This document shows positions 11,941 through 26,200 of a DNA stretch of 64,000 nucleotides, one piece after another (the stretch's first letter is position 1; every line of letters starts with the position of its first letter). The notes under the pieces are model-generated. The model worked only from the letters and a program-made list of their open reading frames with translations, did not search any database and had not been told where the DNA came from. The DNA comes from Hydractinia symbiolongicarpus (taxonomy: Eukaryota; Cnidaria; Hydrozoa; Anthoathecata; Hydractiniidae). The translations under genes were made by a program, and so were the position numbers. The DNA is taken from positions 23,339,851 through 23,403,850 of the forward strand of contig NC_079877.1 of NCBI RefSeq assembly GCF_029227915.1, given 5' to 3'.

Positions 11941-12180
11941 TTGACAAGCGAATTAGCTACACTCGACACTTGCAGTGAAATAATATGGAAGTATCAAAAC
12001 GTAATATCAAGTCATGTTCAATGGGATCAATTTCTTTCTGTTTCGCGGGATTTTCTTGTAGCGAATAAAGAAAAAAAAAAAAGGAAATATAGCCGGAGAA
12101 GGAAAGCAATGGTCTTCAAATATTATCTTAAAGCAAAGCTTGCCACTTTTAAATCAAATTTTTCGGACAACTTCCGTTGA
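11941..12180 (+). other. Unassigned basic ORF
   Basis: About 79 codons, opening with TTG rather than ATG, in the same frame as the ORF at 11524-11883 and separated from it by stops. It has a lysine/arginine-rich segment in its middle (KKKRKYSRRRK). Could be the last part of the same decayed coding unit. No domain recognised. Confidence 0.25.
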
Positions 12181-13752
12181 TGAAATGTCATATCTCAGTA
12201 GTAAAGTCACTCAATTTGCACTTTTGCGTTCACCCTCTAGTTCAAATTGTGAATAAAGAATCTGAATAAAGATCACAACAATCACTGAACCAAAATTTAG
12301 ACATATTTCTACTGACTTATTTCTTGCGATGGGAATCACGCTTTTCTTTTTGTAAGAAGCATCTTATGAACAACATAAGGCTCAAATTCTTCAAAAAACG
12401 AAGAAACTTAGAAGCAACTGATATGAGTAAAGATGAAAGACAAACAACTGGGATTATAAATAGTTATAGCAAGATTTTTCCAAGATTTCTCCTTGTTTTG
12501 AAAGTCCTACGACATACGATAAACGTTATTTAATTACTACATAAGTCTAGCCTAACATGCAAACATGTAAATTTGAGAATCCAAAGCATAGAGTCAATAA
12601 GAAACCAGTAAGCTAAAGTTGAGTTGAGCCTGGTGAGCCTCAGTCAAAATGTTTTGTTGTTTACGAGAAAAAAAGAGTGTGGAAGGAACCTTACCCAAAT
12701 ATCATTAAGATACACAAATAAATGTTCACGTTGTTCCACACTATCAACGCAGACGAAGCATGACGTCTAGCCTAAAGAATACTAATAAAATCAAAGATTG
12801 TGGGTTAAGGAAAGAATAAGATTGGTTGGCCACAGCTTTTTTTTCTGATATAAAATTCTGCCGATGTTGCAATTTAGTGCTAAAACTAATACGATAACTT
12901 AATAAAAACTTGAAAGGACTCCGGAAATGGACTCATAATTAGAGGAAATCTGTCAATCCACATCAATTTCGAGAAAGTTGTTTAACAAAGATGCTGCCAT
13001 CACATGACAGTTCAATAACAACAATTCAAATTTCGGAAATCTTATAAAGCTTTTTAATTCATTGGCTTGCTTTTTGTCGTTTTGAATAACGGTGGTTTTA
13101 CTTCTATTTTTTTGTCCTGCGCATGCGTAGGCGAGTTGGAGAACTTTTAAAATCTCCTAGTGACACTTAATACTGCCCCCGTATTGCTGAGTAATTCATA
13201 TCGGGACCAGTAACAATCCAGAAAATCAGAAAAATGATCATTTTAAGACGGGCAAGGAAAAGCACATTTTGGATGTCCATCAAATCCAGACAGTCTAAGT
13301 CAAAGGTCCACAAATTCGAAAAGTGTAAATCTATAAGAGAAATACCCTACATATTAAATTGTGAGACAAACTTTTAAAATTGTTGTTTTAAGTTGACACG
13401 TTGTTCTCGAAATATAAAACCTAAAAATAACATTCATCCCCTTTACAACCATGAAATTAGATGTCTAAACTGACGAAAAAACAACTCATAAAGTTTCAAT
13501 TACAAGAAGATAGACATGTCTTACTGTCATTTAGGGTTTTGTTCTAAATCTCCGCAACGGAACGACAATGGTGAATTTGCATTAACTATATTTTGCTACA
13601 GCTTCTTACGTGGAAAAATATGCTATTATAAATACGTAAACGATAACACTAGAAAATGTACACAAGCCTTTTTCCTCCTCAAAAGTCTATGGTATGTTCG
13701 TACTACTACATACTAACGTGCGATCCAAAAGTTTCTCCAAGTCATCTAAGAC
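12181..13752. other. Non-coding stretch
   Basis: About 1.6 kb with only short ORFs whose translations look random. No repeat structure or RNA gene seen. Confidence 0.5.
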
Positions 13753-13754
13753 TA

Positions 13755-14079
13755 CAGTAGACGTCCGTTAATTCGAACACGCAAGGGACTAAATTATTTG
13801 TTCGAATTAACGAATGTTCGGATTATCGGAAGTTCAGAAAAAACAAGAATTTTAAACGTTTAAAGGTTTTATGCTAATATAACTTTATTACAACTTTACT
13901 ACAACTTTTTATAAAAATCTTTTAACTTTGTTTGCTTGGCGATGGGCAAGGCCTCAAAATTCGAATTAAGCAGCTCAAAATATAAGACTTTATTAAACCA
14001 AAATTAAGGGGCTTGGCAATTTGCTCGAATTAACGGAAAGTTCAAATTAAGCGGCATTCGAATTAACGGACGTCTACTG
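13755..14079. mobile_element. Tigger/pogo-like MITE with perfect 23-bp TIRs and TA target duplication
   Basis: The ends start CAGTAGACGTCCGTTAATTC and are the same on both strands for 23 bp (13755-13777 against 14057-14079). The element is flanked by TA at 13753-13754 and 14080-14081. The interior holds further inverted copies of the GTTCGAATTAACG word next to each end. At 325 bp there is no room for a transposase. CAGTAGAC-like ends with a TA duplication are typical of the Tc1/mariner superfamily, Tigger/pogo group. Superfamily assignment is from general knowledge. Confidence 0.88.
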
Positions 14080-14569
14080 TAGTTATAAGCTCGTGGTTAA
14101 CCACGTGGATTCACCCTCAAAGAAATTAACGGTAATCTTTAACTAATAGAGAGCCAACAAACATTAAAATATCCGTGGCTAAATCCACAGATTAACTTGC
14201 CTTTTTTATCCCGCCTAGCTTAACCCGCTTGCTTTTCCGCGTATCCGTAACCAAATCACGCAGATACAATACACGGGTATTAAAATATAGATTTCCGAAC
14301 CCGTTCTCTGACAAAAAAAATAATAAAAATGCAACAACCAGTGGTCAATTATATTAACACAATTTGATTAATGCAATGTTGCCTTTTTTATCGATTTTAT
14401 AAACAAAATCGTTTCTTCTGACAACTATACCGTTTAAGCCCAGATTTTAATGCATTTTACTGAATAAAGGAATTCAAATTTGTTAACCATTAGGTGCCAA
14501 ACGGCGTACATATAGATACGCCACAGCAAGATCGAAAGTCGACGTGCAATCTATTGGCTGTAATTGCAA

Positions 14570-14602
14570 CCTCGTTCCCAGGGTCTTTTGTCTGGAACGA
14601 GG
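14570..14602. repeat. Short hairpin of the CTCGTTCCCAG family
   Basis: CCTCGTTCC at 14570-14578 pairs with GGAACGAGG at 14594-14602 around a loop beginning CAGGGTCTT. The left arm shares about 18-20 bp with the left arm of the element at 382. Probably a minimal relic of the same family. Confidence 0.55.
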
Positions 14603-17183
14603 ATGGCCGTTACTCGTGAACACTCAATTTTAAGATATCAAATATGAAATAGATTAAAATTTCCTTTTTGTTTCTTCCAAACTAGGCCAATGTGGAAGGA
14701 CAAATAGACAGAAATCGCCCGATAAAAACTGGGCAATCTTTTTAGAAGCAAGGCTTACATGGTTTCTAAAGCATTAAATGTGTGTCCTTCCCTCGTGGTA
14801 TCAATATTTTGGACGTCATTGCAAATTGACATCGTTCCGAACCAAACGTTTTGAGATGCAGCTTAAAGTATCGCTTGCCCGTGTCTGTTTTTCTTTCCGG
14901 ACAAGTAATGTAATTTGAATATAAGTCGACATGGTAAAAAAATTGTGTATTTCTGACGCACTACCGTCATGGCTTAATTTTTCTTCTCTGGAATCACAGA
15001 ACTTGTAACATGTAAAACTCTAAATTAAAAATTAACCATCTAACTGTTTTTCATTTGTCATAAACTAGGTAGAAAGGTTAAATTGTTCAATACTGTATTT
15101 TTTCATAAGTATAAATTATTAGTTTTGAAGCAAACCCCTCAACATAACGGAGATGGTTTACTGGTAGCGCATTCCACTTGTCATCATAAAGTTTCCACCA
15201 TTTAAAGCCGTATACTGACCACGAACCAGGTTGCGCGTCGGGCAAGCAAGTTGGAGCAATGACGGACGTATCTCTGACTGTAATGTAACACAGTTGCATA
15301 CAGTTGACTTGGAGGGAAGGAATAGCCAGCCCTGAGGATTAAATGCCCAATGATGTTAAACTTCCCGTCACTTACTTAAATATCTTGGTTACATATTGTC
15401 ATCAGGATGATAGCTCAACAGTCGAGCGAAGTACATATCAAGCTATCTAGCGTCAACTGTATACTTATAATCTGCGCGGGTACATCTAACTTGTTAATTT
15501 TTTTTAATTTTCGGGCGGAATCTCCAAATGCGAAAAAAGTCCCAGGGAAGACGATGGTTCAATTAAGGCTTTGTATATTTTACCTACAGTACCCTACGTT
15601 CTAATTTTTCGGCACTGCCGCTCTGTGTCGGGTTCTCGAATCACGGTGACGGGAGGTGACAGACATCAAAATGTTGGATTTCTTTCTACTTTTTATTTAA
15701 CCATCTAAGCAATTTCATAGAAAATAAAATCTAAAATCAAACATTAACAGAACAAGATTAGACAGGCGCCAGTTTCTTTCAGAAAATTCTCGGCTTTCAC
15801 ACTTCCACAAGTAATTTCGAACACATTTAACAACTCTGCGACGGAGAGACAAGTAATCACGTGACATTAAACAGATCCACGTGAGACACGAACGTTCTTT
15901 TATCAAAAAATGAAATAACAAAATATATATAATTGAAATTAAACAAAAAAAAAACACGATGGGCAAAAATTTTCGTCTCGATATAACACAGTCAATTAAA
16001 CACACTATTTTAAATATTATACAAAGTGTACAAGCCGAACACGCTTCACGCATTAAATAGAGATGTATATACACAACATGGTAATAATATCGGCAACCGT
16101 CAAATAAGTAAATAAATATATATCTGTAACAACACATTAAATAATACGTTTGCTAAATACTAGGCACATGGTACAATAAAATACTACAAAAAAATGGAGT
16201 ATGCTTCAGACTACAAAAAGTGCTGCTGGCAAAACTTTGATTATCTGAAATATAACACGAGCTTAACAAAATCTGGACCCAGCCCACAGACTTAAACGTC
16301 TTTACAACAGACGTGAAGCAAAAAAGATTGAAAGATTCTGCAAGACAAAACACATGTTACTTTTTCGTTTGCAGCAGCCGGTATCCCGAACACTTTGGGA
16401 AATGAGAAAAACTGTTGGAGGTATTATATAGTTTTCTCGCTTAAAAGAATACTTAAAATTTTAAATGTTTGTACGAGGTATTAAAAACGTCCCAAAAATT
16501 AAGACGCAACAGCAATATATCATCAGCGGTGGAGAACACAAACTCCATCCACCTAAGTTTAGTTCGGTATATCACAGAGGTTATACGAGGATGAATCTAT
16601 TTATAACTAACTACAATTTATCGAATCTCTTATTTCGCGTAAAAACATAACAGAGCTAGAACTAAAAAAGACAAGATGAGAGAGAGAAAATGAGAGAGGA
16701 TGCTTTGAAATATGAACAGAGATCTTTACATGAACACGTATGAATAAAAAATAAAACCAAAAAAACATCAAATTAGCATAATTTTACCGCACAAAACAAA
16801 ATAACTATTTTCTCCTTCCCAGCAAAATGAACTGACGTGACGTAACGGGCAAATTTAATTTAATTAAATAGGAAGTTCACGGGGATTGGTCAATACTCAA
16901 ACCAATCAGAATCGGTATTTGCTTGATGGCAAACAGAAATGAAAACGCCGTAAATAATTTCTCCATAAACACACGTACATTTCAAAAAATATAAAAACGA
17001 AGGTTGGTAACAAAAATGCATGCTGGGAAAACAACAAAACAATAAGCCAATTCGGCCATCAAATCCAGTACCTTGCAAAATACTTCACACGGCGCTACTG
17101 GAGGTATCAATCGTGATCGAATGAGTTCTAAATTTTGCTACCTAAAAATACGAAATAATAATAAAAATAGGAAAATTTAAGGC
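14603..17183. other. Non-coding stretch downstream of the LIM-RapGAP-BTB gene
   Basis: About 2.6 kb between the hairpin and the poly(A) signal at 17184. It contains several ORFs of 60-140 codons, including 15715-16137 on the minus strand. Their composition (Tyr, Cys, Phe, Ile) and lack of motifs look like chance reading of AT-rich DNA. No gene supported. Confidence 0.5.
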
Positions 17184-17189
17184 TTTATT
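17184..17189 (-). terminator. AATAAA polyadenylation signal
   Basis: Read on the minus strand this is AATAAA, about 50 bp after the stop codon at 17237-17239. It is well placed to end the LIM-RapGAP-BTB transcript. Another AATAA-type word lies right after the stop. Confidence 0.5.
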
Positions 17190-17236
17190 GAAGAAGTGGA
17201 AGTTTTGGTCCCTTTTAGTTTAAAAAATTCTTTATT

Positions 17237-20200
17237 TTACTTGGTTAATCCGTGAAGCTGATTTACCTCTTGCTGTTCTTCTTTGGATAACCGAGCCATG
17301 TTGATGTGGGAAAGAAGTGATGGTTTCAGTTCGTCGTGCACGAAATTAGCTGAACAAAACAAGAACTTATTTTGATTGAATCAATTTACAAAATCTGAAA
17401 ATCTGGAAATAAATGAATTCTAACGAGGGAAAGAAAAATAAATGACTCTGTAATTAAAAATCTGTAAGTCGAACTTATAACTTGAGCAAATTTAATGGTG
17501 AATTAATTTCCTTAAGAAACTTTTATATTATTTTTTCTGTAATTAAAATCCCCTTAATGGAGGAGACGGACTAATTGTCCCAGAACTTTCTATAATTGGA
17601 ATTTCTTTCCGGTTCCGGTTTCCAACATGATTAGAATTAGTTAAAGGCAAAATACATAAACGCTTACCCAACGAAGAAATTCTTGCATACCATTTTTTTA
17701 AAGTTTTAAACTTTTTCTTTTCGCTAATCTAAAAAAAAAAAAAATGAAAACTATCAGTTTCTCCCTCCACTTTTTCGAGGGTTAGGTTGCCCGGAAGGAA
17801 AGAAAGCGGGAGGAAGTGTGACGTCATTAAGGATTTATGTTAATAGCTGCCTGTTTTCGACAACATTGGCACATTAGCCGCCAGACAGACACACGCCTTC
17901 CTTGGATAAGCGCGTGGACTATCGGCTTTTAAACAAACTAGCCACATACGAGATGTGATTGCTTTTAAAACACTGTACATAGCAATGCTGGACAACGCAG
18001 GGTAAACTGACTATGTACTCTAATTCATGGATATGAACTTAATTTCAGGGAAATAACATCAGTGAAAGCACGAGAATGAAAGTTCTCTCAATTATGTTCC
18101 TCTCTTTTACAAAAGCTGTCACCAATGTTAGTAAATTTCTTTCTTAAGCGCGGTGATATTTGATCTTCGCATTATCTTCCCTATGTATGCATGCGCATGG
18201 TTATTCATTTCTAAGCAAAACTAAAACATTCCATCATGCCGAAACTCTTTTCTGCACACTTATAAAGTGTTCACAAACCAAATAGAGGAGAAGACTAACA
18301 ATTTACAAAACAACAATGGCACAACTTACTTTTAAATCTTGGGCTAAAACTTTGAAGAAGCAATCTTCTGACAAAGAAGACATATCGAACGATGCGAAAA
18401 CCTGCTCAGCAGATTCCGAAATATATTTCAACACCTAAATGAAAACCGAACCATAAATTAAAGTTGTACTTTTAATAACAGATGGCTGCAATGGTTGTCG
18501 TCTTATAAGAGGGTAGGTTTGTAAATTGGTCACAAAAATCACATATTCTTCACGCGTAATAACTTCTGACTGCGCGCCATAGGACAAAATTACGTTCTCG
18601 TTTTCCCAAAAATAACAGCCACAAAGGCAGAAAACTTATAAACATCACGTCTGCTTTTTGTGCAAAAAACTTTAGGCCTTACGCCCGTCTTCAAAAAATT
18701 AAGCGTCAGGAAAATGCACAAAGTTTTCATTTGCGAGATTTTCTTCCTTAAAGTATTACACTCTACAAGTGTAACAGAGTAACGCAGGTTTGGATTTTAT
18801 CTGAAAAAATTTTACCTGCTTATATAAAAATTCGTGCCGTCAATTACTTAAATATAACATCATAACTTATTCATAATTAAATATGAAACTGTAAATGTGA
18901 AAATCCAGGGAACGAAAAGAGCTTTTAAAAAATTTAAAAACACTTGTGAACCAACTTTATACAATCCTATAACATACGTAAAACATCATTTTACACCTCG
19001 GGTTCCCTTTAAATTCACCAACTGCAGGAGGTTTGACTAATTTATGACGGTGTATTGACTACAAGATCTTCCATGCATTCCTAATACCGGCTGCCCTTTT
19101 CGGGTAGTTACACAACATCGTTTAAAAAAGAACAAACACGTGTTTTAAAGAAACAAGATCCCAAAAGTAGGTGCCATCCCAAAAACAAAGTACTTACCAT
19201 ATTTTGCAGCAAACCAGCAACATTGTATTTCAAAACATGTTTTCGAAGTGATGATAATATAATACAAGCCTAAACAAGGTGTTATACACATAATCATTGC
19301 ATAGTAAAAATAACAACATTAAAGCCATACATAAAATATATAAAAACAAGAGATGTTGCACTAGAACGATCGAACTAAGAACCTTAAGGTACATAGTTAA
19401 CATGTTACTGTAGAGCAGAAATACAATTCAGAAAAAAAGGAACTCAAAAACTTGGTCTAGTGACACACTAACAGAAAAAGGGTAGGAGCTTACATTGTGC
19501 GGATTTAACAAGTCAGCACAGCATTCCACACATATATTTAACAAGTCCGGTACATCATAATACTCCGCTGCACAGGCCAGCCCGGATACAATGTCCACAT
19601 GGACCACACACACGCCGGTATGGAGGAAGTCACACAGCGCTGTGAACTCACTCACCTCAAACTCTGTGATAACATACTAAAAATTAAACATACAATGTCA
19701 ACAAACTGTCTACAGAACTCTACACCATAAAATTTACTATCTAATTCACGCAACAAGCAAATTAATATATACAGGATTTTTGTCATACTTTATTGCAATA
19801 TATATCTCGATAGACTATAGACATTCTTACAGTTTTCAACCATAAAAAACGAGTTTGGTAGTCTTTCAAGTTCTTTATTCATCTGATTAAACCAACACAT
19901 AAACAAGAAAAGAAAAAAAATTGTCACCTCAGAAGAATTTTGATTACGCAAATCTACAATGCTTGATTTCGGTGATGGACTCTCATGGCTCGTTGAGCGA
20001 GCTTTTTTCCACAGCTCAGACCATTTTGTTTGCGACCTCATAAAAGTGAGGTGTGCTGGAGGAGTACGTGAAAGCATAGATGATCTCCTTCGCAGTTGCG
20101 ACAAGTTGCATTCGGTTGGGAAGAGCATCTCGTTAAACACACTAGGTGAATATACACGAAGTACGATAAGCGAGGGCATTAAACTCTAGCTAGAGTCTTA

Positions 20201-23200
20201 ATTATAAGAAGTACTGAGCTGCAAGCATAACCGTGGCCTGACATACCGCGAAGCCCAAACAAATATCTTTACAACAGGAAAGAAATTATAAACCCTAAAG
20301 CCTGGACATTAAGTTTCCGTTTTATCGCTGATGTTCATTGGAGCTTTAAAATCAAGATTACAGAATTCGTAATACAACCTACCGGCTTCTAGCAGAAAGA
20401 ATAGCTTTAACTCCAGGTACGATCTGTTGGTTGTATGTCCCTAAAACAGGAATACACACAGTGAGCAAAATTGCATGTTATAGGTTAAAAAATTTAAGAA
20501 GTTTACATCCAACAAATTTATGTTATGTTTTCGGCGACGTTATGGGGGCATATAAGAATGTTTTGGAACAATTAGTGTAGACATTATTTTTAAAGCTCTA
20601 AAAAAAAGCTCAAAATCAAAGATGCGGGAGAGCCGGAGGTATTATTTTTAAGTAAGAATATGACTTTCTGATCTATTATCTTCATTACGTTAAACAGAAT
20701 GTTCAAGTTATTAGCGAGCGCGTACTTACCAACGTTAAAGAACACATCGTGATATTGGCTAACTCCGTTTGAAAACGTGCGATTGAAATTTTTCTGCGGC
20801 TGACTACCGTTTTCAAAACTTTCACTGAATAATGGCGGATATTGTCCTAAAGTCCTGGAAAATAATATAAAAAAAGGAAATTAAATATCTCTCTTTACGG
20901 TATTAAATATTTTCAACTGTTTTTTTTTTGTTTTAGTTTGAAAGTAAATCAAATCAGAAAACAATTTTAATCAATTTTCCTGAAGCCCTTTCATCCATTT
21001 GCTGGAGTGAAAAGGTTAAAAAATATACAGGAATAAACAATGACTGATATACCTCGATTTGATGTTAAAATTTGGTGGGCTGGACCGTGCACTAGATCTC
21101 TGTGGCAGAAATCTTTGAAAGGCACTCCTGGTAATTCTTGGCGTAGGCACTTCCTTACAAGCTTGGTCGTGAACAATTTCTTCGAGAAGCTGCCTTCGCG
21201 TTCTCTCCTGAAACGAAAAGAAAAAGAAAAAATGAATAATAAAATTTAACATGTCACGAATCAGGATTAATATTTGGCTCATATGCAATTTGCGATAACG
21301 AAGAGTGATTTATGCTATCCAAACATACCGATCAATCAAACAACATTGACCAGGGCTGCAATTTAAGACACGGAAATTACATATCAATAAGTCAATAAAC
21401 ACCTGCATGGCAGAAAACTTTGGTGAACGGTAACTTGCTCTCTCTCCATTAATAATCTTCGTGAACAACCAATTCTGAAATATTTCACCCTAAAGAGAAA
21501 AAAACCTTGATTTAAAGTCCAATTTAGTAAACAAAGTGACTTCCAGTGCAAAATGCCACGACTATTATTATTTCCGCTGAACATTGGAAAGAAAAATAGA
21601 ACTGAGAGTTTGTTGCACTATGGTGGCTGCACTTTAGAATTAAAATGCTCAAATGAGAGTGCTACAAATGTAATAGTGTATCCTTCATATATAGCTCTTA
21701 TTGTTAGTACTGCAAGGAATAAATTTTAGAGAAGTTATCCAAGGTTGATAATCATAAATGAAAAACGTATGGCGAGGTTATCCTGGTCTGATAATCATAA
21801 ATGCAAATAAATTATGCATGGATAAAAAATATTTAAATTTTCTTTTATACCTTTTTAAAGAGCTTTGATGGAAATATAGCTGGTCCAAAGGGTAACACTA
21901 AATCCCTAGATACAACAGCCACCTGAAAATAAGAAAACTAAATGCATACAATCCAAACATCAAGACAATGGTTAGTTTATTTGAAAATATATTTCGGCTG
22001 TAATCTTTAGTCCAATAAAAGTGGTTAAAATCGTAAAAGTTAAATAAATATGTTAAAAACAGTATGTACACTAATTAAAACTCTCGTGATAATATTCACA
22101 TAATACACATGTTTAAAACTTGATGGTTTGTTCACCGCTCCTGAACTCATCTTTAGTATTTAATGAAGGTTTAATTTCTCTAATCAATAAAGCTTCCAAA
22201 ACATTTTTGTTTAAAAAAAATTCCAAATTAGTCTCGTTAAATATAATAAAAACTTATTTTAAAATTATTTAGATTATTTATTATAAATATTCCAAACTGA
22301 CATATTTGACATTCTTCAAGCTTTAAAGCAGACAGATATAAGGAAAACTCCCAAAACACAAACAACACAAATTAAAATCATTCACATTAAATTATATTTG
22401 AATATATTGACATTTTAAGGTTTTAAAGGATTTTCTGTACTAAATAATGGATATTTAAGGTTTTTACGGTCACCTAGTTTAATTACAAGGTTTTCAAGTC
22501 CTAGCAGGCACACTGTTAGAGGATTTCATGGAATTATTGAGTGATCCAAGCTTCCAGATACTTCATTTCAGCTCCCGCAAAACATTACACAACCTGCTAA
22601 AAATTTTACCTTATAGTACAAGCCGGATTCAATCCACTGAGGTTGGATAATGATGAAAACATGCAGAAAGTTTGATTTAATGGAATTAGGGTCAAATTGA
22701 GCACCAGGAGCAAGAAAAACAATGCACACAATGTCGTTACCAATATGACGCTTTCTTTGCAACTACAAAAGAAATCGTTTAAAATAAAAAAACAAAACTT
22801 CAAGACAAATAAAACCTTAAGGGGATGAAGAACTAATTTTTGTGAAGCCAGCAAGTCCTCACATTTTGCAAGAATGAAATTTAAATGAATTCTGCAAAAA
22901 AAGAGAAAAAATAACTCAAAATTCATCAGAGTTTAGAGTGTTTTTAAATTATTTTTTGGGAAATAATTTTTGTGGAGTTCACAAAAAGTCATTTTCCAAT
23001 GGAGAGTCTACAAGAGCATTCTTAGGTACACTGATGATAAAAAATGCAAACATATAAAACGTCATACTTTCTGGTCATCGTGTTCTTCCATCGGTAACAA
23101 CGTTGAAACATGAAACATAATTTTATATTTCTGCCATTCTTTGTATATTGAATGTTCGCCAGTAAGACCATGGGAAGTATCTAAACCACCGTTGTAGCCT

Positions 23201-26200
23201 TTAAAATCCTTTAATTTTACTTTATCACCTAGTAAACACAAGAAGTCTTCGAATTCAGAGTTGTGGCCAGTGTTAGTGAAAAAATCCTCCTCTTTAATTT
23301 GACCATCGTTAATAAAGACAACGCCAACTTTGAATTCCTCTTTTAACATTACCTAAAATATAAAGATTGGTGACGTGAAATGGTGAAAAAGAAAAGAAAT
23401 TCTCAGATGTATTATACACAGATGTTATATAGTAAAGCAAAATAATACTTTGTCTAGATAGTACAACTTGTTAGGAGTAGGTTCATTGAATGGTCGAAGT
23501 GAGGATGAAATTTGAAGTTCTTTGCATAAAACCTCCAGGACTTGTCTTTCGTTGTATTTTTTTGAGCAGAAGCACGAGACAGGTATTAAACCTTCAACTA
23601 CGTGCGATGACGATCGAATTAATACTCTGAAAAAAATGACGAAAGAAATGTTAGTTAAAAAAAAAATAATCACAATAATTTAGATAAGAAATCTATTAAA
23701 TCTAAAACCAAAGAAATATCAAGAAAAATCATGTCACTCCTTTGACAGACCTTTTCTTGAAAATGTTTTACTTCATACAAAAGAGAACTAAAAGTGTTGG
23801 AAACTCACAAAAATAATTTTGTAGATTCAAAATAAATACTATATTACGCTACAAAACTTGAACATCCAGAGGAGAAATATTTATTTATTATTTCTTTTTT
23901 ATTTGAAGGGGGGGGGGGGGGGAGAGAGGTCAACGAAAAAAGTTTTAAAAAATCATAATCATATATTGAATATATAGGAATCATTATAAAAACAAGTTAA
24001 ACAGATTTAACTTTCAATAAACTCAAAGAAATTTACATAATTAGTTTTTTTGTTTATTAGCAGTTTAATATGATTTTGTTACCCACAATTATGAATTAGG
24101 AGTTTAACCGTACTAAAATAACATGCAAACAAATCACTTAAAAAAGACTAATCACATCATACCTATAATAAAATTTGTTATTAATGATTTCCTGTTTTAA
24201 ACTCATCACTAATGGACCAACAAGTTCATCAACAGAGTAATAATTGAAATGCTGCTCTTCCAGAAAACATGTCTCATAAATTTCTTCCTCATAATGTTCA
24301 ATTTTAAAAAACACTTCATTTTGATTTTCTTCTTCCCAGAGTGGTACATTGTAATTTCTAGTATCATTAAGCTGGCTATAACAGTTTAAAAGCGGGCAAC
24401 TTTCTTCAGTGCATTCATTCCAAAACCCGCGGCTTTTTAATAACAATGGTTCTGAACAGCACCTACATTTTGATAATGTCAATCTTAGCTTATTTTTAAG
24501 GGAGGATGGCGTCTTTCCACTTTGCAAACAACTCAGGTTTTCGCGAGATATCTCCCTAAACTTGCGCAATTCTCGTATTAGGTTTTCGTGATGGTTTGGC
24601 AATTCAAAGTCAGCATGTTCCCAACAATAAAATAATTTTCTAGGTGATAAAAAATAATTTTGCATGGAAAGTGTTCTCTTACAAACATTGCAGTTAAAGC
24701 AGTCAACATGGCATGTGAAGCGTTGACATATGCCCTTTTCTCCGTAAAAGTAAATTCTGTGTTTTGGTTCTTTTATTGCCTTTCCACATAACTGGCAAGT
24801 GTTTTTGCCATTTGGTGCCATTAGCTCATCTAAACAAGAAAAAAGTATAAGTACAATTGTCAAACCACACAAAAAATAACACGAATTAATTGGATTCAAC
24901 ACTTAATTTCTATTGTGATGTGGCAAAATATTTTGACCTTGTGTAAAGGTTTTCATGTTGTAATAAAAAATAAATGAGGAGAGAAAACTTAATTAACTCA
25001 AAGCTGTACACAATGGCAATAATACATATATTATATATATGCACTAATTTTTTTTCCTAATAAAATTTAACTGCTGATGTCTTCAAAATTGATCTGTTTC
25101 TTTTGTCTTTAAACAGAACATTGCTGAACTATATACATTTTTTCGTTCTTACATTGTTCCTATTGAAGATCGCAGTAACTAAGAAAAATCTTTCAATTTA
25201 ACGTCACAATGGCTCTTATTGCAAATTGCAAAAAGGAAAAAGAATGTCATAAATTTAACAGGCTTTGACCACAAGAAATTTTGAAGTTATATTTTCTGCA
25301 AAAATATTTACAAGTCCTTTGTCTAGAGATAATCAATCCTTATTTTTTTAACAAAATTTAGCCACTAAGGGCGTGGAAGGGAACAAATAAACGAAGCACT
25401 ACAGAGAATACAAGACCCAGAAGGTTAAACTGTTATGCACACAAAAACAAAATAACATGTTATCCAAAAAGAAACATGTAAATATCCACATGAATGTGTT
25501 TTTAGCATTTAAAAATCTAAGCATTTAGAGAAAATACATAACATAGACTATCCATCTAACTAAAGATTGATGGGTTTGCAAGAAACGCTTGCAAATCTTG
25601 TTACAAAAAAGTGTTATTCCCCTTTGTTGTAGTAAAGGTTTACAATACCAAAACACAACTATGTTTTATTTGCTATGGTACTTTTGCAGGAGTTTAGCAT
25701 GCTTATTTGTGTCACAAATAAGGCAGCATATTACTATACATGTCACTGGCTAAATATAACATATATCATCCATTATGTAACATCTATATATCTATATAAA
25801 TTATATGTGATGTGCCAACTTTCTCTGTGCACTATTAATACTGCATGACTATGACATGACATCTTTAGTATTAAGTCTAGGATCCAACCATATTACCTAT
25901 TTTATTATTACCAAAACCTATGTAATATACAGAACAGACAGAAAATTTGTACAAAGTGGAGCATGTTAGACGTGTTTCGGCATGAGAATGTTTGAATTTT
26001 GCATCGAGACTGTTGACATTGCACAGGCATAAAATATATATAAGCAACAGACTGCAACAAAGATATCAAGTGAAAAAAGACTGAAAAATATGTAAAGTCT
26101 GTTTTTACATAGAAAATAATAGTAAAAAAAAACAATTCCAATGCATTTTAAATGTTTTATCATATTTCTTAAAAAATATAAATTACGTAAAAATGCACTT

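Noticed and set aside
15715-16137. 140-codon minus-strand ORF
   Set aside because: Composition is Tyr/Cys/Phe/Ile-heavy with no motif; it looks like chance reading of AT-rich DNA below the gene.
21016-21288. Alternative ORFs in the 21.0-21.3 kb region
   Set aside because: Only the 21207-21053 frame starting [11 protein letters not shown] fits Rap1GAP and the splice phases.
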